From positions 186,001 through 250,000 of the forward strand of contig NZ_JARXYX010000001.1 in the NCBI RefSeq assembly GCF_029893585.1: 64,000 bases of DNA. Direction: 5' to 3'. The stretch's first letter is position 1, and every line of letters begins with the position of its first letter. The translations under genes and the position numbers were made by a program. The notes below the pieces were generated by a model, which was not told the DNA's origin, made no database searches, and was given only the letters and a program-made list of their open reading frames with translations. Below, piece by piece: positions 24,737 to 34,050 of this stretch. The DNA is from Streptomyces sp. LBL. GTDB lineage: Bacteria > Actinomycetota > Actinomycetes > Streptomycetales > Streptomycetaceae.

Positions 24737-26059
24737 ATGATCAGTGTGGGTGTGCGGCGCTCCCGCCGGCTCGGCAGTGGCGGCATACGCCGCGTGATTC
24801 CCCTCGCTGCCGTGGCCACGGCAGGCGCCCTTCTCCTCTCCGCCTGTGGGTCGGGGTCCGGCTCGGGCGGGAACTCCAAGTCGTTGACGTTCTGGATTTC
24901 CACGGTTCCGGGGCAGGACGCGGGCTGGAAGAAGGTGGTGGCGCAGTACAAGAAGGAAGCCGGCGTCTCCGTCAAGCTCGTCAACATCCCCTACGACGGC
25001 TACGCGACGAAGCTGCACAACGCCGCGCAGGCGAACTCTCTGCCCGACGTGGCGGCCGTGCCGGCGCTGGACCCGATCTGGTCGAACAAGCTGATCGATC
25101 TCAGCTCGATCGCCAACAAGAAGAGCAACAAGATCAACGCCAACTTCCTGGCCAAGGACTCGTCCGGGAAGGTGCTGTCCATCCCCTCGGACGTCACCGC
25201 GTCCGGCCTGTTCATCAACAAGACGCTGTTCAAGAAGGCCGGCGTCTCCTTCCCGAGCTCGCCCCAGAAGACCTGGACCTGGACCGACTTCATCAAGGCG
25301 GCGGACAAGGTCCGGGAGAAGACCGGCGCCAAGTACTCCCTGACGTTCGACCAGTCGCCGTCGCGGCTCCGCGCCATGGTGTACGAGCTCGGCGGGAAGT
25401 ACGTCCACGCGGACTCCTCCGGCAAGTTCTCGGTGGACGCGGCGACCAAGAAGGCCGTGAACTACTTCGTCGGACTGAACGACGACAAGACCATGCCGAA
25501 GTCGGTGTGGACCAGCGGCGCCGACCCGTCGGCCATGTTCCAGAGCGGTGACGTGGTCGCCTACTGGTCCGGTGTGTGGCAGGTTCCCGCCTTCGCGGAG
25601 AGCATCAAGAAGTTCGACTGGGCGAGCGTCCCGACTCCCGCCGAGCCGGTGCAGGCAAGCGACGTCAACAGCGGCGGCATGATGGTGGGCTTCAACAACA
25701 ACGGCGCCGCGGCCACCGCCGCGACGAAGTTCATGTCCTGGCTGTACGAGCCGGACCACTACCGCGAGCTGTGTGAGGCGTCCGGGTTCCTGCCCGTCGA
25801 GAGCGGTCTGAACCCGAAGTACCCCTTCACCTCCGAGGCGGCGCAGGCGGCGTTCAAGCTGTACAACGAGGAGATCCCGCTCTACGCCCCGATCTCCGGC
25901 TACTTCAACACCGCCCAGACGAACTGGGTGCTGAAGGGCAAGAGCCTCCCCGACGACCCGACCAAGGCGGAGATCGGCAAGGCGATCAACGGCCAGCAGT
26001 CGGTCGGCAAGGCCTTGGACACCATCGTGTCCGTCTACAACCAGCAGGTCGGCGGCTGA
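24737..26059 (+). CDS. Sugar ABC transporter substrate-binding lipoprotein
   Basis: The 440-residue lipoprotein has a lipobox LLLSAC (Cys37) and a family 1 solute-binding fold (SLTFWISTVPGQDAGWKKVV at the start of the mature part). It binds a carbohydrate outside the membrane for the two permeases that follow. The ATG at 24737 follows AAAGGGA by six bases; the open frame upstream is leader sequence. The 240-base leader holds a hairpin. The downstream heparinase-like gene and the neighbouring amino-sugar-type kinase suggest a substrate derived from an amino-sugar or uronic-acid-containing glycan. Confidence 0.93.
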   Translation: MISVGVRRSRRLGSGGIRRVIPLAAVATAGALLLSACGSGSGSGGNSKSLTFWISTVPGQDAGWKKVVAQYKKEAGVSVKLVNIPYDGYATKLHNAAQANSLPDVAAVPALDPIWSNKLIDLSSIANKKSNKINANFLAKDSSGKVLSIPSDVTASGLFINKTLFKKAGVSFPSSPQKTWTWTDFIKAADKVREKTGAKYSLTFDQSPSRLRAMVYELGGKYVHADSSGKFSVDAATKKAVNYFVGLNDDKTMPKSVWTSGADPSAMFQSGDVVAYWSGVWQVPAFAESIKKFDWASVPTPAEPVQASDVNSGGMMVGFNNNGAAATAATKFMSWLYEPDHYRELCEASGFLPVESGLNPKYPFTSEAAQAAFKLYNEEIPLYAPISGYFNTAQTNWVLKGKSLPDDPTKAEIGKAINGQQSVGKALDTIVSVYNQQVGG

Positions 26060-26183
26060 TCGTAGGCCGGCGGGCCCGGGCGGCGGGGTCGAGACACCGC
26101 CGCCCGGCCCTGGGCGCCCACGTGATGCCGGGCTCCTGGCGTGAGCCCACAGGAATCCATTCCACCAGCACGGAGTCAGGAAG

Positions 26184-27095
26184 ATGACAAAACGCGCCTC
26201 GGACGTGTCCGTGAGCCCGCCCAGGAGACGCAACAGGTACGTCATCGCGCCGCTCGTCCTCATCGCGGCCAATGTCGTGCTCTTCGCGCTGTTCTTCGTC
26301 TGGCCGGCGGTGATCGGGCTCGTCTACTCCTTCACGAACTACACGGGTGTGGGGGCGTACCAGTTCATCGGACTGGACAACTACCACAACCTGTTCGGGG
26401 ACTCCACCTTCTACGACGCGCTGACCCGGACGCTGCTGTACGCCGTGCTCTTCGTACCGCTGAACTTCGCGGTCTCGCTGCTCACCGCCAACCTGTTGGT
26501 GAGCAAGCACGCCAAGGGCGCGTCGGTCGCCCGCGTCGTCTTCTTCATCCCGTGGCTTCTGTCGCCCATCGTCGTGGGTGTCCTGTGGCGGTGGCTGTTC
26601 GGTGAGAACTTCGGACTGGTCAACTACGTCATCGAGAAGCTCGGCGGAAGTGCCGTTCCGTGGCAGTCGAACGCGGACCTGTCGTTGACAGTGGTGGTGA
26701 TGGCGGCATCCTGGGCCTGGACGGGCTTCTCGATGCTGCTGTTCATCGCGGCGATCAAGAACGTACCGGTGTCGTACTACGAGGCGGCCTCGCTCGACGG
26801 CGCCGGCCCATGGCGCCAGTTCATCAGCATCACGCTGCCGAGCATTGCGCCCACCTCGTTCATCGTCATCCTGCTCAACACGATCAACGCGATGAAGGAA
26901 TACCCGGTGTTCGTCGCCCTCAACAACGGCGGACCCGGCACGTCGAACAACCTGCTTGTCCAGTACATCTATGAGACCGGCTTCAAACGGGGCCAGATCG
27001 GCTACGCGAGCGCCGCGTCATTCGTGCTCATGCTCATCCTGATGGCCGTCGCGATCATCCAGCTGATCGTCAACCGGCGGGTGGAGAACCGATGA
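26184..27095 (+). CDS. Sugar ABC transporter permease (MalF type)
   Basis: The 303-residue membrane protein has about six helices and an EAA loop YYEAASLDGAGPWRQFISIT near residue 195. Length and layout fit the first CUT1 permease. It follows the lipoprotein gene after 124 bases, and its end overlaps the next permease by 4 bases (ATGA), which implies translational coupling. Confidence 0.93.
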   Translation: MTKRASDVSVSPPRRRNRYVIAPLVLIAANVVLFALFFVWPAVIGLVYSFTNYTGVGAYQFIGLDNYHNLFGDSTFYDALTRTLLYAVLFVPLNFAVSLLTANLLVSKHAKGASVARVVFFIPWLLSPIVVGVLWRWLFGENFGLVNYVIEKLGGSAVPWQSNADLSLTVVVMAASWAWTGFSMLLFIAAIKNVPVSYYEAASLDGAGPWRQFISITLPSIAPTSFIVILLNTINAMKEYPVFVALNNGGPGTSNNLLVQYIYETGFKRGQIGYASAASFVLMLILMAVAIIQLIVNRRVENR

Positions 27096-27994
27096 CAACC
27101 ACAGACACGCCACGCCCGGCCGACGCCGGTCCCGGACGGGCCGTCTCCAAAAAGCAGCCCCGCCGTGCGGTCAGCGGTGGGTTCCGGCGGGCAGTGCCCG
27201 CGACGACGCTGCTGTGGATCCTGGCGTGCCTGTACGGATTGCCGGTGCTGTGGTTCATCCTCAGCTCCCTCAAGCCGGCCAGCGACCTGTTCTCCTATCC
27301 GCTGACGCTGGTTCCGCACAACCCCACCCTGTCGGGTTACCTGACCGCGTGGCGCAGTGCCAACTTCTCCCAGTACTTCATCAACACGGCCATCGTGTGC
27401 GTGATCACGACGATCCTCACGGTGGGAGTCAGCTGCTGTACCGGGTACGCGCTGGCCAAGTACGACAACAAGTGGCTCAAGGTCTTCTTCATCTGCATCC
27501 TGGCCACCACGATGCTGCCGTCCGAGGTCATGCTCGCCCCTGAGTTCCTGGTGGTCCGCAACCTCGGCCTCTACAACTCGTTCAGCGGCATCATCCTCCC
27601 GGCCGTGCTCACCGCGACCGGATGCTTCATGTTCCGCCAGTTCTTCCTGACGGTTCCCGACGAACTGGTGGAAGCCGCACGCATCGACGGCGCCCGCGAA
27701 CTGTCGATCTTCCTACGGATCATGGTGCCGCTCTCCCGGCCCATCATGCTGACACTCGCGATCCTGTCCTTCCAGTGGCGATGGAACGACTACATCTGGC
27801 CGCTTCTGATGCTCAACGACCCCAACAAGTTCACCGTGCAGATCGGCATCCAGAGCATCGTCGGCGCGCAGAACATCAACTGGTCGGTACTGCTCGGCGC
27901 ATCCGTCATCTCCATGATCCCTCTGATCGTCATCTTCCTGGTCTTCCAGCGCTACGTCATGGGCGCCGACATCAACGCCGGACTGAAGGACTGA
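27092..27994 (+). CDS. Carbohydrate ABC transporter permease (MalG type)
   Basis: The 300-residue membrane protein contains the EAA loop VEAARIDGARELSIFLRIMV near residue 190 and about six helices. A 35-residue basic N-terminal tail precedes the first helix. The start ATG overlaps the stop of the MalF-type gene. No ATPase is encoded in the operon, so a shared MsiK-type ATPase is expected from elsewhere. Confidence 0.93.
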   Translation: MTTTDTPRPADAGPGRAVSKKQPRRAVSGGFRRAVPATTLLWILACLYGLPVLWFILSSLKPASDLFSYPLTLVPHNPTLSGYLTAWRSANFSQYFINTAIVCVITTILTVGVSCCTGYALAKYDNKWLKVFFICILATTMLPSEVMLAPEFLVVRNLGLYNSFSGIILPAVLTATGCFMFRQFFLTVPDELVEAARIDGARELSIFLRIMVPLSRPIMLTLAILSFQWRWNDYIWPLLMLNDPNKFTVQIGIQSIVGAQNINWSVLLGASVISMIPLIVIFLVFQRYVMGADINAGLKD

Positions 27995-27996
27995 CC

Positions 27997-29715
27997 GTGC
28001 CCACCACGCTCGACCATGAGTTCGTCCGCGCGGTGGCCCGCGCCGCCGACCGGCTTGCCGCCCCGCTGGCGGCCGGCCCCGACGAGGAACCCACCGGTGT
28101 GCCGCACCGTGGTCTGGCGCGTCGGGTGAAGACCCTGATCGCGGCCTACCGTTCCCCGGACTCGGCACTGCACGGCAGCAGGCAGGCCATCGCCGCCACG
28201 ATGACCCACCTGGGCGCCCTGCGGGCCGCGCAGACCACCACCGGCCTCTTCGCCGGCGGCGACAACGTGCAGTCACCGCCGGACTCCGCGTTCACCGTCA
28301 ACGACGTGTGCGACGCGCACGTCCTCGCTGCCGGTGCGGGGCCGGAACTGCGCGACGTCACGGCCGCGCTCGCCGAGATCGCCTGCGCCGCCTCGAGCAG
28401 TCTCCTGACCGGTGGGGTGCACACCCCGAACCACCGTTGGGAGCTGTGCGCGGCGCTGGCCCGGCTGCACCGGTCGTTCCCCGACGACCGGCTGCTCCAC
28501 CGCATCGAGGAGTGGCTCTCCGAGGGCGTCGACATCGACGCGGAGGGCCTGTACTCGGAACGGAGCGCCAACTACGCGGCCCACGTGTCCAACCCTTCGC
28601 TGCTGCTGCTGGCCGACGTGCTCGGCCGTGCCGACCTGCTGGACGCCGTGGAACGCAATCTCGCCACCACCCTGGACCTCATCAGGCCGGACGGCACGGT
28701 GGAGACCGTCCACTCGCGACGGCAGGACCAGAACCACCCGTTCCCACTGGCGCCCTTCCTGCCGCACTACCGGCTGTTCGCGGTCCGCACCGGCCGAGGC
28801 GACTTCAGCCGGGCGGCGCGGCTGGCGGCCGCCTGCGGCATCGACGACCCCGACCTGCTCGCCGGGACCCTGCTCACCCCGGACCTGTGCCGCACACTGC
28901 CGGCACCGGCCATGGAGACACTGCCCCGCGACCGGTACATCACCACCGCGCGTCTCGCCGCACGCGCCTCGGCCACCGCGCACACGGTGGTGTCCGGCGG
29001 CTCCGACGTGCCCGAGCACCGGCGCATCCGCTCGGGCCTCGCCTGCAATCCCACCTTCCTGCGCCTGTTCGCCGGCGACGCCGTCCTCGACGCGGTCCGT
29101 CTCTCCCGGGGCTTCTTCGACCTGGGCCCGTTCCGCGCCGCCGGCATGCAACAGCTCGCCGCCAGCCGGTACCGGCTCACTGAAACCCTCACAGCCGCCT
29201 ACTACCAGCCGCTCCCGCCGGACGGGCGACGGGACGGCGGCGTCTACCGGATGGCGGACGAGGGTCGCTTCTCGGCCGCGATGGCCTTCCCGGACCGGCC
29301 TAGGGACGAGGTCTCGCACACGATCCGCGTCGAGGTGGACCTGAGGGAAGACGGTGCCGACCTGCGGATCGACATCAGCGGGCCACGGGTGCCCTGGGCG
29401 CTCGAACTGACCTTCCGGCCGGGCGGCGTGCCGGAGGGCGCCGTACCGATCGGCGACGGACGCTGGTGCCTGGCGACCGGACCGATGACCTACCGTGTCG
29501 GGGACGACGAGATCCGGGTCGAGGCCGGCGTCGAGGCAGGCGAACCGCTCGCCGGGCCGGACCGGAGCGATGTACTACGGTACGACCCGGGTCAGGACTA
29601 CACCGTTGTGGGCGGCACCGATGCGACGACCGGGAACCGCGTCTACATCGGTGGACACGGCCCGCACACACTGACCGTCGCACTGCACGCCCGCCGATCC
29701 GCACCTGTCGTGTGA
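27997..29715 (+). CDS. Probable (alpha/alpha)-toroid polysaccharide-active enzyme, heparinase II/III-like
   Basis: The 572-residue protein starts two bases after the permease stop with GTG, preceded by GAAGGA. The first 400 residues are a run of helices with repeated patterns (HRWELCAALARLHRSFPDD, SERSANYAAHVSNPSLLLLA), as in (alpha/alpha) toroid polysaccharide lyases. The C-terminal 170 residues are beta-rich (YRVGDDEIRVEAGVEAGEP). This two-domain plan resembles heparinase II/III-type lyases. No signal peptide is present, so it acts in the cytoplasm on imported oligosaccharides. Family assignment is tentative: catalytic residues could not be fixed by eye. An unsaturated-glucuronyl hydrolase or a deacetylase-free lyase would be alternatives. 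Confidence 0.55.
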   Translation: MPTTLDHEFVRAVARAADRLAAPLAAGPDEEPTGVPHRGLARRVKTLIAAYRSPDSALHGSRQAIAATMTHLGALRAAQTTTGLFAGGDNVQSPPDSAFTVNDVCDAHVLAAGAGPELRDVTAALAEIACAASSSLLTGGVHTPNHRWELCAALARLHRSFPDDRLLHRIEEWLSEGVDIDAEGLYSERSANYAAHVSNPSLLLLADVLGRADLLDAVERNLATTLDLIRPDGTVETVHSRRQDQNHPFPLAPFLPHYRLFAVRTGRGDFSRAARLAAACGIDDPDLLAGTLLTPDLCRTLPAPAMETLPRDRYITTARLAARASATAHTVVSGGSDVPEHRRIRSGLACNPTFLRLFAGDAVLDAVRLSRGFFDLGPFRAAGMQQLAASRYRLTETLTAAYYQPLPPDGRRDGGVYRMADEGRFSAAMAFPDRPRDEVSHTIRVEVDLREDGADLRIDISGPRVPWALELTFRPGGVPEGAVPIGDGRWCLATGPMTYRVGDDEIRVEAGVEAGEPLAGPDRSDVLRYDPGQDYTVVGGTDATTGNRVYIGGHGPHTLTVALHARRSAPVV

Positions 29716-29731
29716 CCCCGACGAACCACGC

Positions 29732-29873
29732 CATGGCCATCCCGGGCATGAAGGGCCGACGGGGCCGGGATGGCCTGACGGTACGGACGGACACCTTCAC
29801 CGCCGTGATCGGGGAGCCGGCCGGGGACGCCCACGCCGAGCCGGAGCTGACGCTGCGCGCCGCCGCCGGCTGA
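29732..29873 (+). other. Unrecognised short coding-like fragment
   Basis: From ATG at 29732 a 46-codon frame reads MAIPGMKGRRGRDGLTVRTD then TFTAVIGEPAGDAHAEPELT before a stop. Codon bias is that of real coding sequence but no ribosome binding site is clear. The ending loosely recalls the C-terminal strand of a larger enzyme, so a gene remnant is as likely as a small gene. No family is claimed. Confidence 0.3.
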
Positions 29874-29978
29874 GGGTCGCGGCGCGCGCCCCGAACTGTC
29901 AGTGGGTCGGCCCGAGCCTCCGGCAGCGGGCCGGGCTCGTCGTCCGGGGCCATGGCCTCGTACCGGAGACCCTCCCGC

Positions 29979-30692
29979 TCATCGGCCGGTGTCCGCTCCA
30001 ACTGGCCCCGGTCCACCGCCAGTACGGTGATGTCCAGGCCCATCCGGCCACCCTACGAGGTCGCGCACCACCAGGTCCGCCCGCTCCCGGGTCGCCGCGA
30101 TCAGCTCCGCGTTGGGCTGGTCCGAGCGCAGCACCCAGGCCACCGCCTCCTCGTGGCTCTTGCCGAACTCCTCGTGCCGGGCCACCAGTCGGCTCACCCG
30201 CTCCTGCTCGTCGATCTCACAGAACCACACCTCGTCCAGCTCAGCCCGGACACGCCGCCACGCGCCCGTGTCCAGCAGCAGGTAGTTCCCCTCCGTCACG
30301 ACCAGCCGGGCGGCCGACGGCACCGGGATCGCCCCCGCGACCGGCTGCTCCAGCGCCCGCTCGAAACCGGGCGCGTACACGATCTCACCGTCCGGCTCGT
30401 CGAAGCGCAGCCGCCGCAGCAGCGCCGCGTACCCCGCCGCGTCGAAGGTGTCGGGCGCGCCCTTGCGCTCCCGCAGGCCGAGCCGGTCCAGTTCGACGTC
30501 GGCCAGGTGGAAGCCATCCATGGGGACATGCGCCATCCATGGGTCACCGGGCGAGTTCAGGGCCCGTACGAGCTGCTCGGCGAGCGTCGTCTTGCCCGCG
30601 CCCGGGCTGCCGGCGATGCCGAGGAGCGCACGGCGGCCGGGGCGCGTGAGGGCGCGGGCCCGGGTGAGGAGGTCGTCGAAGGTCAGCGGCAC
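29979..30692 (-). CDS. Nucleoside/nucleotide kinase family protein (uridine kinase-like P-loop)
   Basis: The 237-residue cytoplasmic P-loop protein has Walker A GIAGSPGAGKTTLAEQLV at about residues 24-41 and the substrate-side motif VPMDGFHLADVEL near residue 57. It also carries VVTEGNYLLLD near residue 131, all characteristic of the uridine kinase/pantothenate kinase-like family. Many such proteins phosphorylate nucleosides or sugars such as fructose. The GTG at 30692 was chosen as the family-like start, though no strong ribosome binding site is visible. It is divergent from the beta-phosphoglucomutase gene. Confidence 0.82.
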   Translation of the reverse strand: MPLTFDDLLTRARALTRPGRRALLGIAGSPGAGKTTLAEQLVRALNSPGDPWMAHVPMDGFHLADVELDRLGLRERKGAPDTFDAAGYAALLRRLRFDEPDGEIVYAPGFERALEQPVAGAIPVPSAARLVVTEGNYLLLDTGAWRRVRAELDEVWFCEIDEQERVSRLVARHEEFGKSHEEAVAWVLRSDQPNAELIAATRERADLVVRDLVGWPDGPGHHRTGGGPGPVGADTGR

Positions 30693-30797
30693 AGAGCAGA
30701 GTGTGTCATCCGGCGCGGGGTGAGAGTGTGCCGTGAAGTGCTTCCGATGTGGCGTTCGCCACCCACTGGAGACGGTTTCGCGGGGAACCGTGTCCTT

Positions 30798-31535
30798 ATG
30801 ACGGAGCTCGGTCTTCCCGAAGACATTCAGGCCTGCCTCTTCGACCTCGACGGCGTGGTCACCAGGACGGCCGTGGTGCACGCGGCCGCCTGGAAGGAGA
30901 TGTTCGACGCGTTCCTGCGCGAACGCGAGGGCGCGCACTTCCGGCCGTTCGGCGACAGTGACTACGACGAGTACGTCGACGGCCGCCCCCGAGCCGACGG
31001 CGTCCGCACCTTCCTCGCCTCCCGCGGCATCGACCTGCCCGACGGCACGGCGGACGACCCACCCGACGCACCGACCGTCCACGGACTGGGCAACCGCAAG
31101 AACGACCTGGTCCTGGAGAGGATCCGCACCGACGGAGTGGAGGCCTACGACGGCACCCTGCGCTACATAGCCGACGTCCGTGCGAAGGGCCTGCGGACCG
31201 CGATCGTCTCCTCCAGCGCCAACTGCCGTGACGTCCTGCGCGCGATCGACGCCGAGGACCTCTTCGACGTACGGATCGACGGTGTGGTGGCCGCCGAGCG
31301 GAAACTGCCGGGCAAGCCACGTCCCGACACCTTCCTGACCGCCGCGCGGGACCTGGGCGTCGAAGCCGCCCGCTGCGCGGTCTTCGAGGACGCCCTGGCC
31401 GGCATGGACGCGGGCCGCTCCGGCCACTTCGGCTACGTCGTCGGTGTCGACCGGGTCGGACAGACCGACGCGCTGTACGCGCACGGCGCGGACGTGGTCG
31501 TGAAGGACCTCGCCGAGCTGGGAGGCACCCAGTGA
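30798..31535 (+). CDS. Beta-phosphoglucomutase family HAD hydrolase
   Basis: The 245-residue HAD-superfamily enzyme shows the nucleophile motif CLFDLDGVVT at residues 13-22, motif II VSSSANC near residue 135 and motif III/IV KPRPDTFL...VFEDALAG near residues 170-200. Beta-phosphoglucomutases interconvert beta-glucose 1-phosphate and glucose 6-phosphate. That suits the GH65 phosphorylase encoded next, which releases beta-glucose 1-phosphate; the genes overlap by 4 bases. The ATG at 30798 matches the family's usual N terminus. Cytoplasmic. Confidence 0.9.
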   Translation: MTELGLPEDIQACLFDLDGVVTRTAVVHAAAWKEMFDAFLREREGAHFRPFGDSDYDEYVDGRPRADGVRTFLASRGIDLPDGTADDPPDAPTVHGLGNRKNDLVLERIRTDGVEAYDGTLRYIADVRAKGLRTAIVSSSANCRDVLRAIDAEDLFDVRIDGVVAAERKLPGKPRPDTFLTAARDLGVEAARCAVFEDALAGMDAGRSGHFGYVVGVDRVGQTDALYAHGADVVVKDLAELGGTQ

Positions 31536-33886
31536 TCACCGACCGGGCGTACACCGTGGAACCCTGGGCCGTCCGCGAGAGGGACCTCGACCTCGACGTC
31601 CTCGCCCAGAGCGAGTCCGTGTTCGCGCTCTCCAACGGCCATGTCGGCTGGCGCGGAAACCTCGACGAGGGCGAACCGCACGGACTGCCCGGCTCCTACC
31701 TCAACGGAGTGCACGAACTGCACCCCCTGCCCTACGCCGAGGCCGGCTACGGCTACCCGGAGTCCGGGCAGACCGTCATCAACGTCACCAACGGCAAGGT
31801 GCTGCGGCTGCTGGTCGACGACGAGCCGTTCGACCTGCGCTACGGACGCCTCGTCGCCCACGAACGCACCCTGGACCTGCGCAGGGGAGTCCTGGAGCGG
31901 ACCTGCGAGTGGATCTCCCCGGCCGGGTCACGGGTTCGCGTACGCTCCACGCGGCTCGTCTCCCTCACCCAGCGGGCCATCGCGGCCGTCGCCTACGAGG
32001 TGGAACCCGTCGACAGCCGCACCCGAGTGGTGATCCAGTCGGAACTCGTCGCCAACGAGAGCCTGCCCGACCCGAACGGCGATCCGCGTGCCGCCCGCGC
32101 CCTGAAGTCACCGCTGGAGCCGGAGGAGGACTTCGCCGTCGGTTCCCGGCTGCGCCTGGTGCACCGCACCCGCCGCAGCGGCCTCCGGGTGGCCGTGGCC
32201 GCCGACCATGTCGTCGACGGCCCCGAGCGGACCACCACCAGCAGCGAGAGCAACGTGGACGTGTCCCGGCTGACGGTCACCTCCGTCCTGGAACCCGGAC
32301 AGCGGCTGCGCGTGGAGAAGCTCGTCGCCCACGGCTGGTCCGGCGCCCGCTCCCGGCCCGCGATGAGCGACCAGGTCGAGGCTGCCCTGGCGGCGGCCGC
32401 GCACAGCGGCTGGCAGGGCCTCCTCGACGAACAGCGGGACTACCTCGACGACTTCTGGGCCCGCGCCGACGTCGAGGTCGACGGCGACGAGGAGATCCAG
32501 CAGGCCGTCCGCTTCGCCCTCTTCCACGTCCTGCAGGCCGGCGCCCGCGCCGAGCAACGGGCCATCCCCGCCAAGGGGTTGACCGGATCGGGCTACGACG
32601 GGCACGCCTTCTGGGACACCGAGACCTTCGTCCTGCCCCTGCTCACCTACACCGCGCCCGACTCCGTCGCCGAGGCGCTGCGCTGGCGGCAGAACACCCT
32701 GCCCGCGGCCCGGGAACGCGCCCAGCAACTCGGGCTGAACGGGGCCGCGTTCCCCTGGCGCACCATCGAGGGATCGGAGGGGTCGGCGTACTGGCCGGCC
32801 GGCACAGCCGCGTTCCATGTCAACGCCGCCATCGCCGACGCCGTGGTGCGTTACACCGAGGCGACCGGCGACACGGACTTCGAACGGGACACCGGCGTCG
32901 AACTCCTGGTGGAGACAGCCCGGTTGTGGCGCTCACTCGGCCACCACGACCACCACGGTGTCTTCCACATCGACGGAGTCACCGGCCCCGACGAGTACAG
33001 CGCGGTGGCCGACGACAACCTGTACACCAACCTCATGGCCCGGGCGAACCTGCTGGCCGCCGCCGACGCCTGCGAACGCCACCTCGGCCAGGCGGCCCGC
33101 CTCGGCGTCGACGACGAGGAGAGCGCCGCCTGGCGGGACGCCGCCGAGGCCGTGCACATCCCCTACAACGACGAACTCGGCGTCCATGAACAGCACGCCG
33201 GCTTCACCCGTTACCAGCGCTGGGATTTCGACGGCACCCGCCCCGACCAGTACCCGCTGCTGCTGCACTTCCCCTACTTCGACCTCTACCGCAAGCAGGT
33301 CGTCAAGCAGGCCGACCTGGTACTGGCGATGTACACGTGCGGCGGCTGGTTCGAGGAGTTCCACGACGAGGACCAGATCGCCCGCAACTTCGCCTACTAC
33401 GAGCCGCTGACCGTACGGGACTCCTCGCTCTCGGCATGTGTCCAGGCCGTCGTCGCCGCCCAGGCCGGGCATCTCGACCTGGCCTACGCCTACACGGCCG
33501 AGGCGGCGCTGATGGACCTCGCCGACCTGGAGCAGAACACCCGCGACGGACTGCACATCGCGTCCCTCGCCGGCTCCTGGACGGCCCTGGTCGCCGGGTT
33601 CGGCGGCCTGCGCCGGGACGGCGACTCCCTCCGGTTCGCGCCCCGTCTGCCCGACCGGTTCAGCCGCCTCGCCTTCACCCTCCAACTCCTCGGCCGGCGC
33701 CTGCGCGTGGAGATCGGCCCGGACAAGACCACCTACGCACTCGTGTCGGGTGAGCCCCTGACGATCCGACACCACGGAGCCGCCTTCACCGTGAACGGCG
33801 ACGGCCCCGTGGTCCGCGCGATCCCGCCGCACCAGACCCGCCCGACCCCCGACCAGCCCCCGCACCGCAGCCCCACCGCCCACTGA
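31532..33886 (+). CDS. Glycoside hydrolase family 65 disaccharide phosphorylase
   Basis: The 784-residue cytoplasmic enzyme belongs to GH65, which phosphorolyses alpha-linked disaccharides (maltose, trehalose, kojibiose, nigerose) to beta-glucose 1-phosphate and glucose. The general acid lies in the conserved TGPDEYSAVADDNLYTNLMA stretch near residue 487, and the phosphate-binding loop is in SLAGSWTALVAGFGGLR near residue 677. The GTG start overlaps the beta-phosphoglucomutase stop codon (GTGA), so the two enzymes are made together. Which disaccharide is used cannot be decided by eye. The C-terminal tail is Pro-rich. Confidence 0.92.
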   Translation: MITDRAYTVEPWAVRERDLDLDVLAQSESVFALSNGHVGWRGNLDEGEPHGLPGSYLNGVHELHPLPYAEAGYGYPESGQTVINVTNGKVLRLLVDDEPFDLRYGRLVAHERTLDLRRGVLERTCEWISPAGSRVRVRSTRLVSLTQRAIAAVAYEVEPVDSRTRVVIQSELVANESLPDPNGDPRAARALKSPLEPEEDFAVGSRLRLVHRTRRSGLRVAVAADHVVDGPERTTTSSESNVDVSRLTVTSVLEPGQRLRVEKLVAHGWSGARSRPAMSDQVEAALAAAAHSGWQGLLDEQRDYLDDFWARADVEVDGDEEIQQAVRFALFHVLQAGARAEQRAIPAKGLTGSGYDGHAFWDTETFVLPLLTYTAPDSVAEALRWRQNTLPAARERAQQLGLNGAAFPWRTIEGSEGSAYWPAGTAAFHVNAAIADAVVRYTEATGDTDFERDTGVELLVETARLWRSLGHHDHHGVFHIDGVTGPDEYSAVADDNLYTNLMARANLLAAADACERHLGQAARLGVDDEESAAWRDAAEAVHIPYNDELGVHEQHAGFTRYQRWDFDGTRPDQYPLLLHFPYFDLYRKQVVKQADLVLAMYTCGGWFEEFHDEDQIARNFAYYEPLTVRDSSLSACVQAVVAAQAGHLDLAYAYTAEAALMDLADLEQNTRDGLHIASLAGSWTALVAGFGGLRRDGDSLRFAPRLPDRFSRLAFTLQLLGRRLRVEIGPDKTTYALVSGEPLTIRHHGAAFTVNGDGPVVRAIPPHQTRPTPDQPPHRSPTAH

Positions 33887-33906
33887 CCAGGCGGATCCAC
33901 CGATCA

Positions 33907-33922
33907 GGTCAGTCACCTGACC
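33907..33922. terminator. Short inverted repeat after GH65 gene
   Basis: GGTCAG-TCAC-CTGACC at 33907-33922 is a perfect inverted repeat 21 bases after the GH65 stop codon. It may be a weak terminator or an operator for the next gene, whose AT-richer promoter region (TTAAC and GTTAA boxes near 33955-33978) follows. Confidence 0.45.
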
Positions 33923-34050
33923 GAATATCATCTGCGCACCGGTCCACCTCGGGTTAACTTTGGCGTGTTTTTCAGTTAATCCGATCCCGCTTCCCGCTCG
34001 CCGGGCCGCGGGAGCCGAGCGGCCCTACGACAGTAGGGGTGAGGGGTGGA

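Noticed and set aside
24023..26272. A 749-codon minus-strand frame opposite the sugar-binding protein
   Set aside because: It lacks any recognisable domain and is antisense to an obvious lipoprotein gene.
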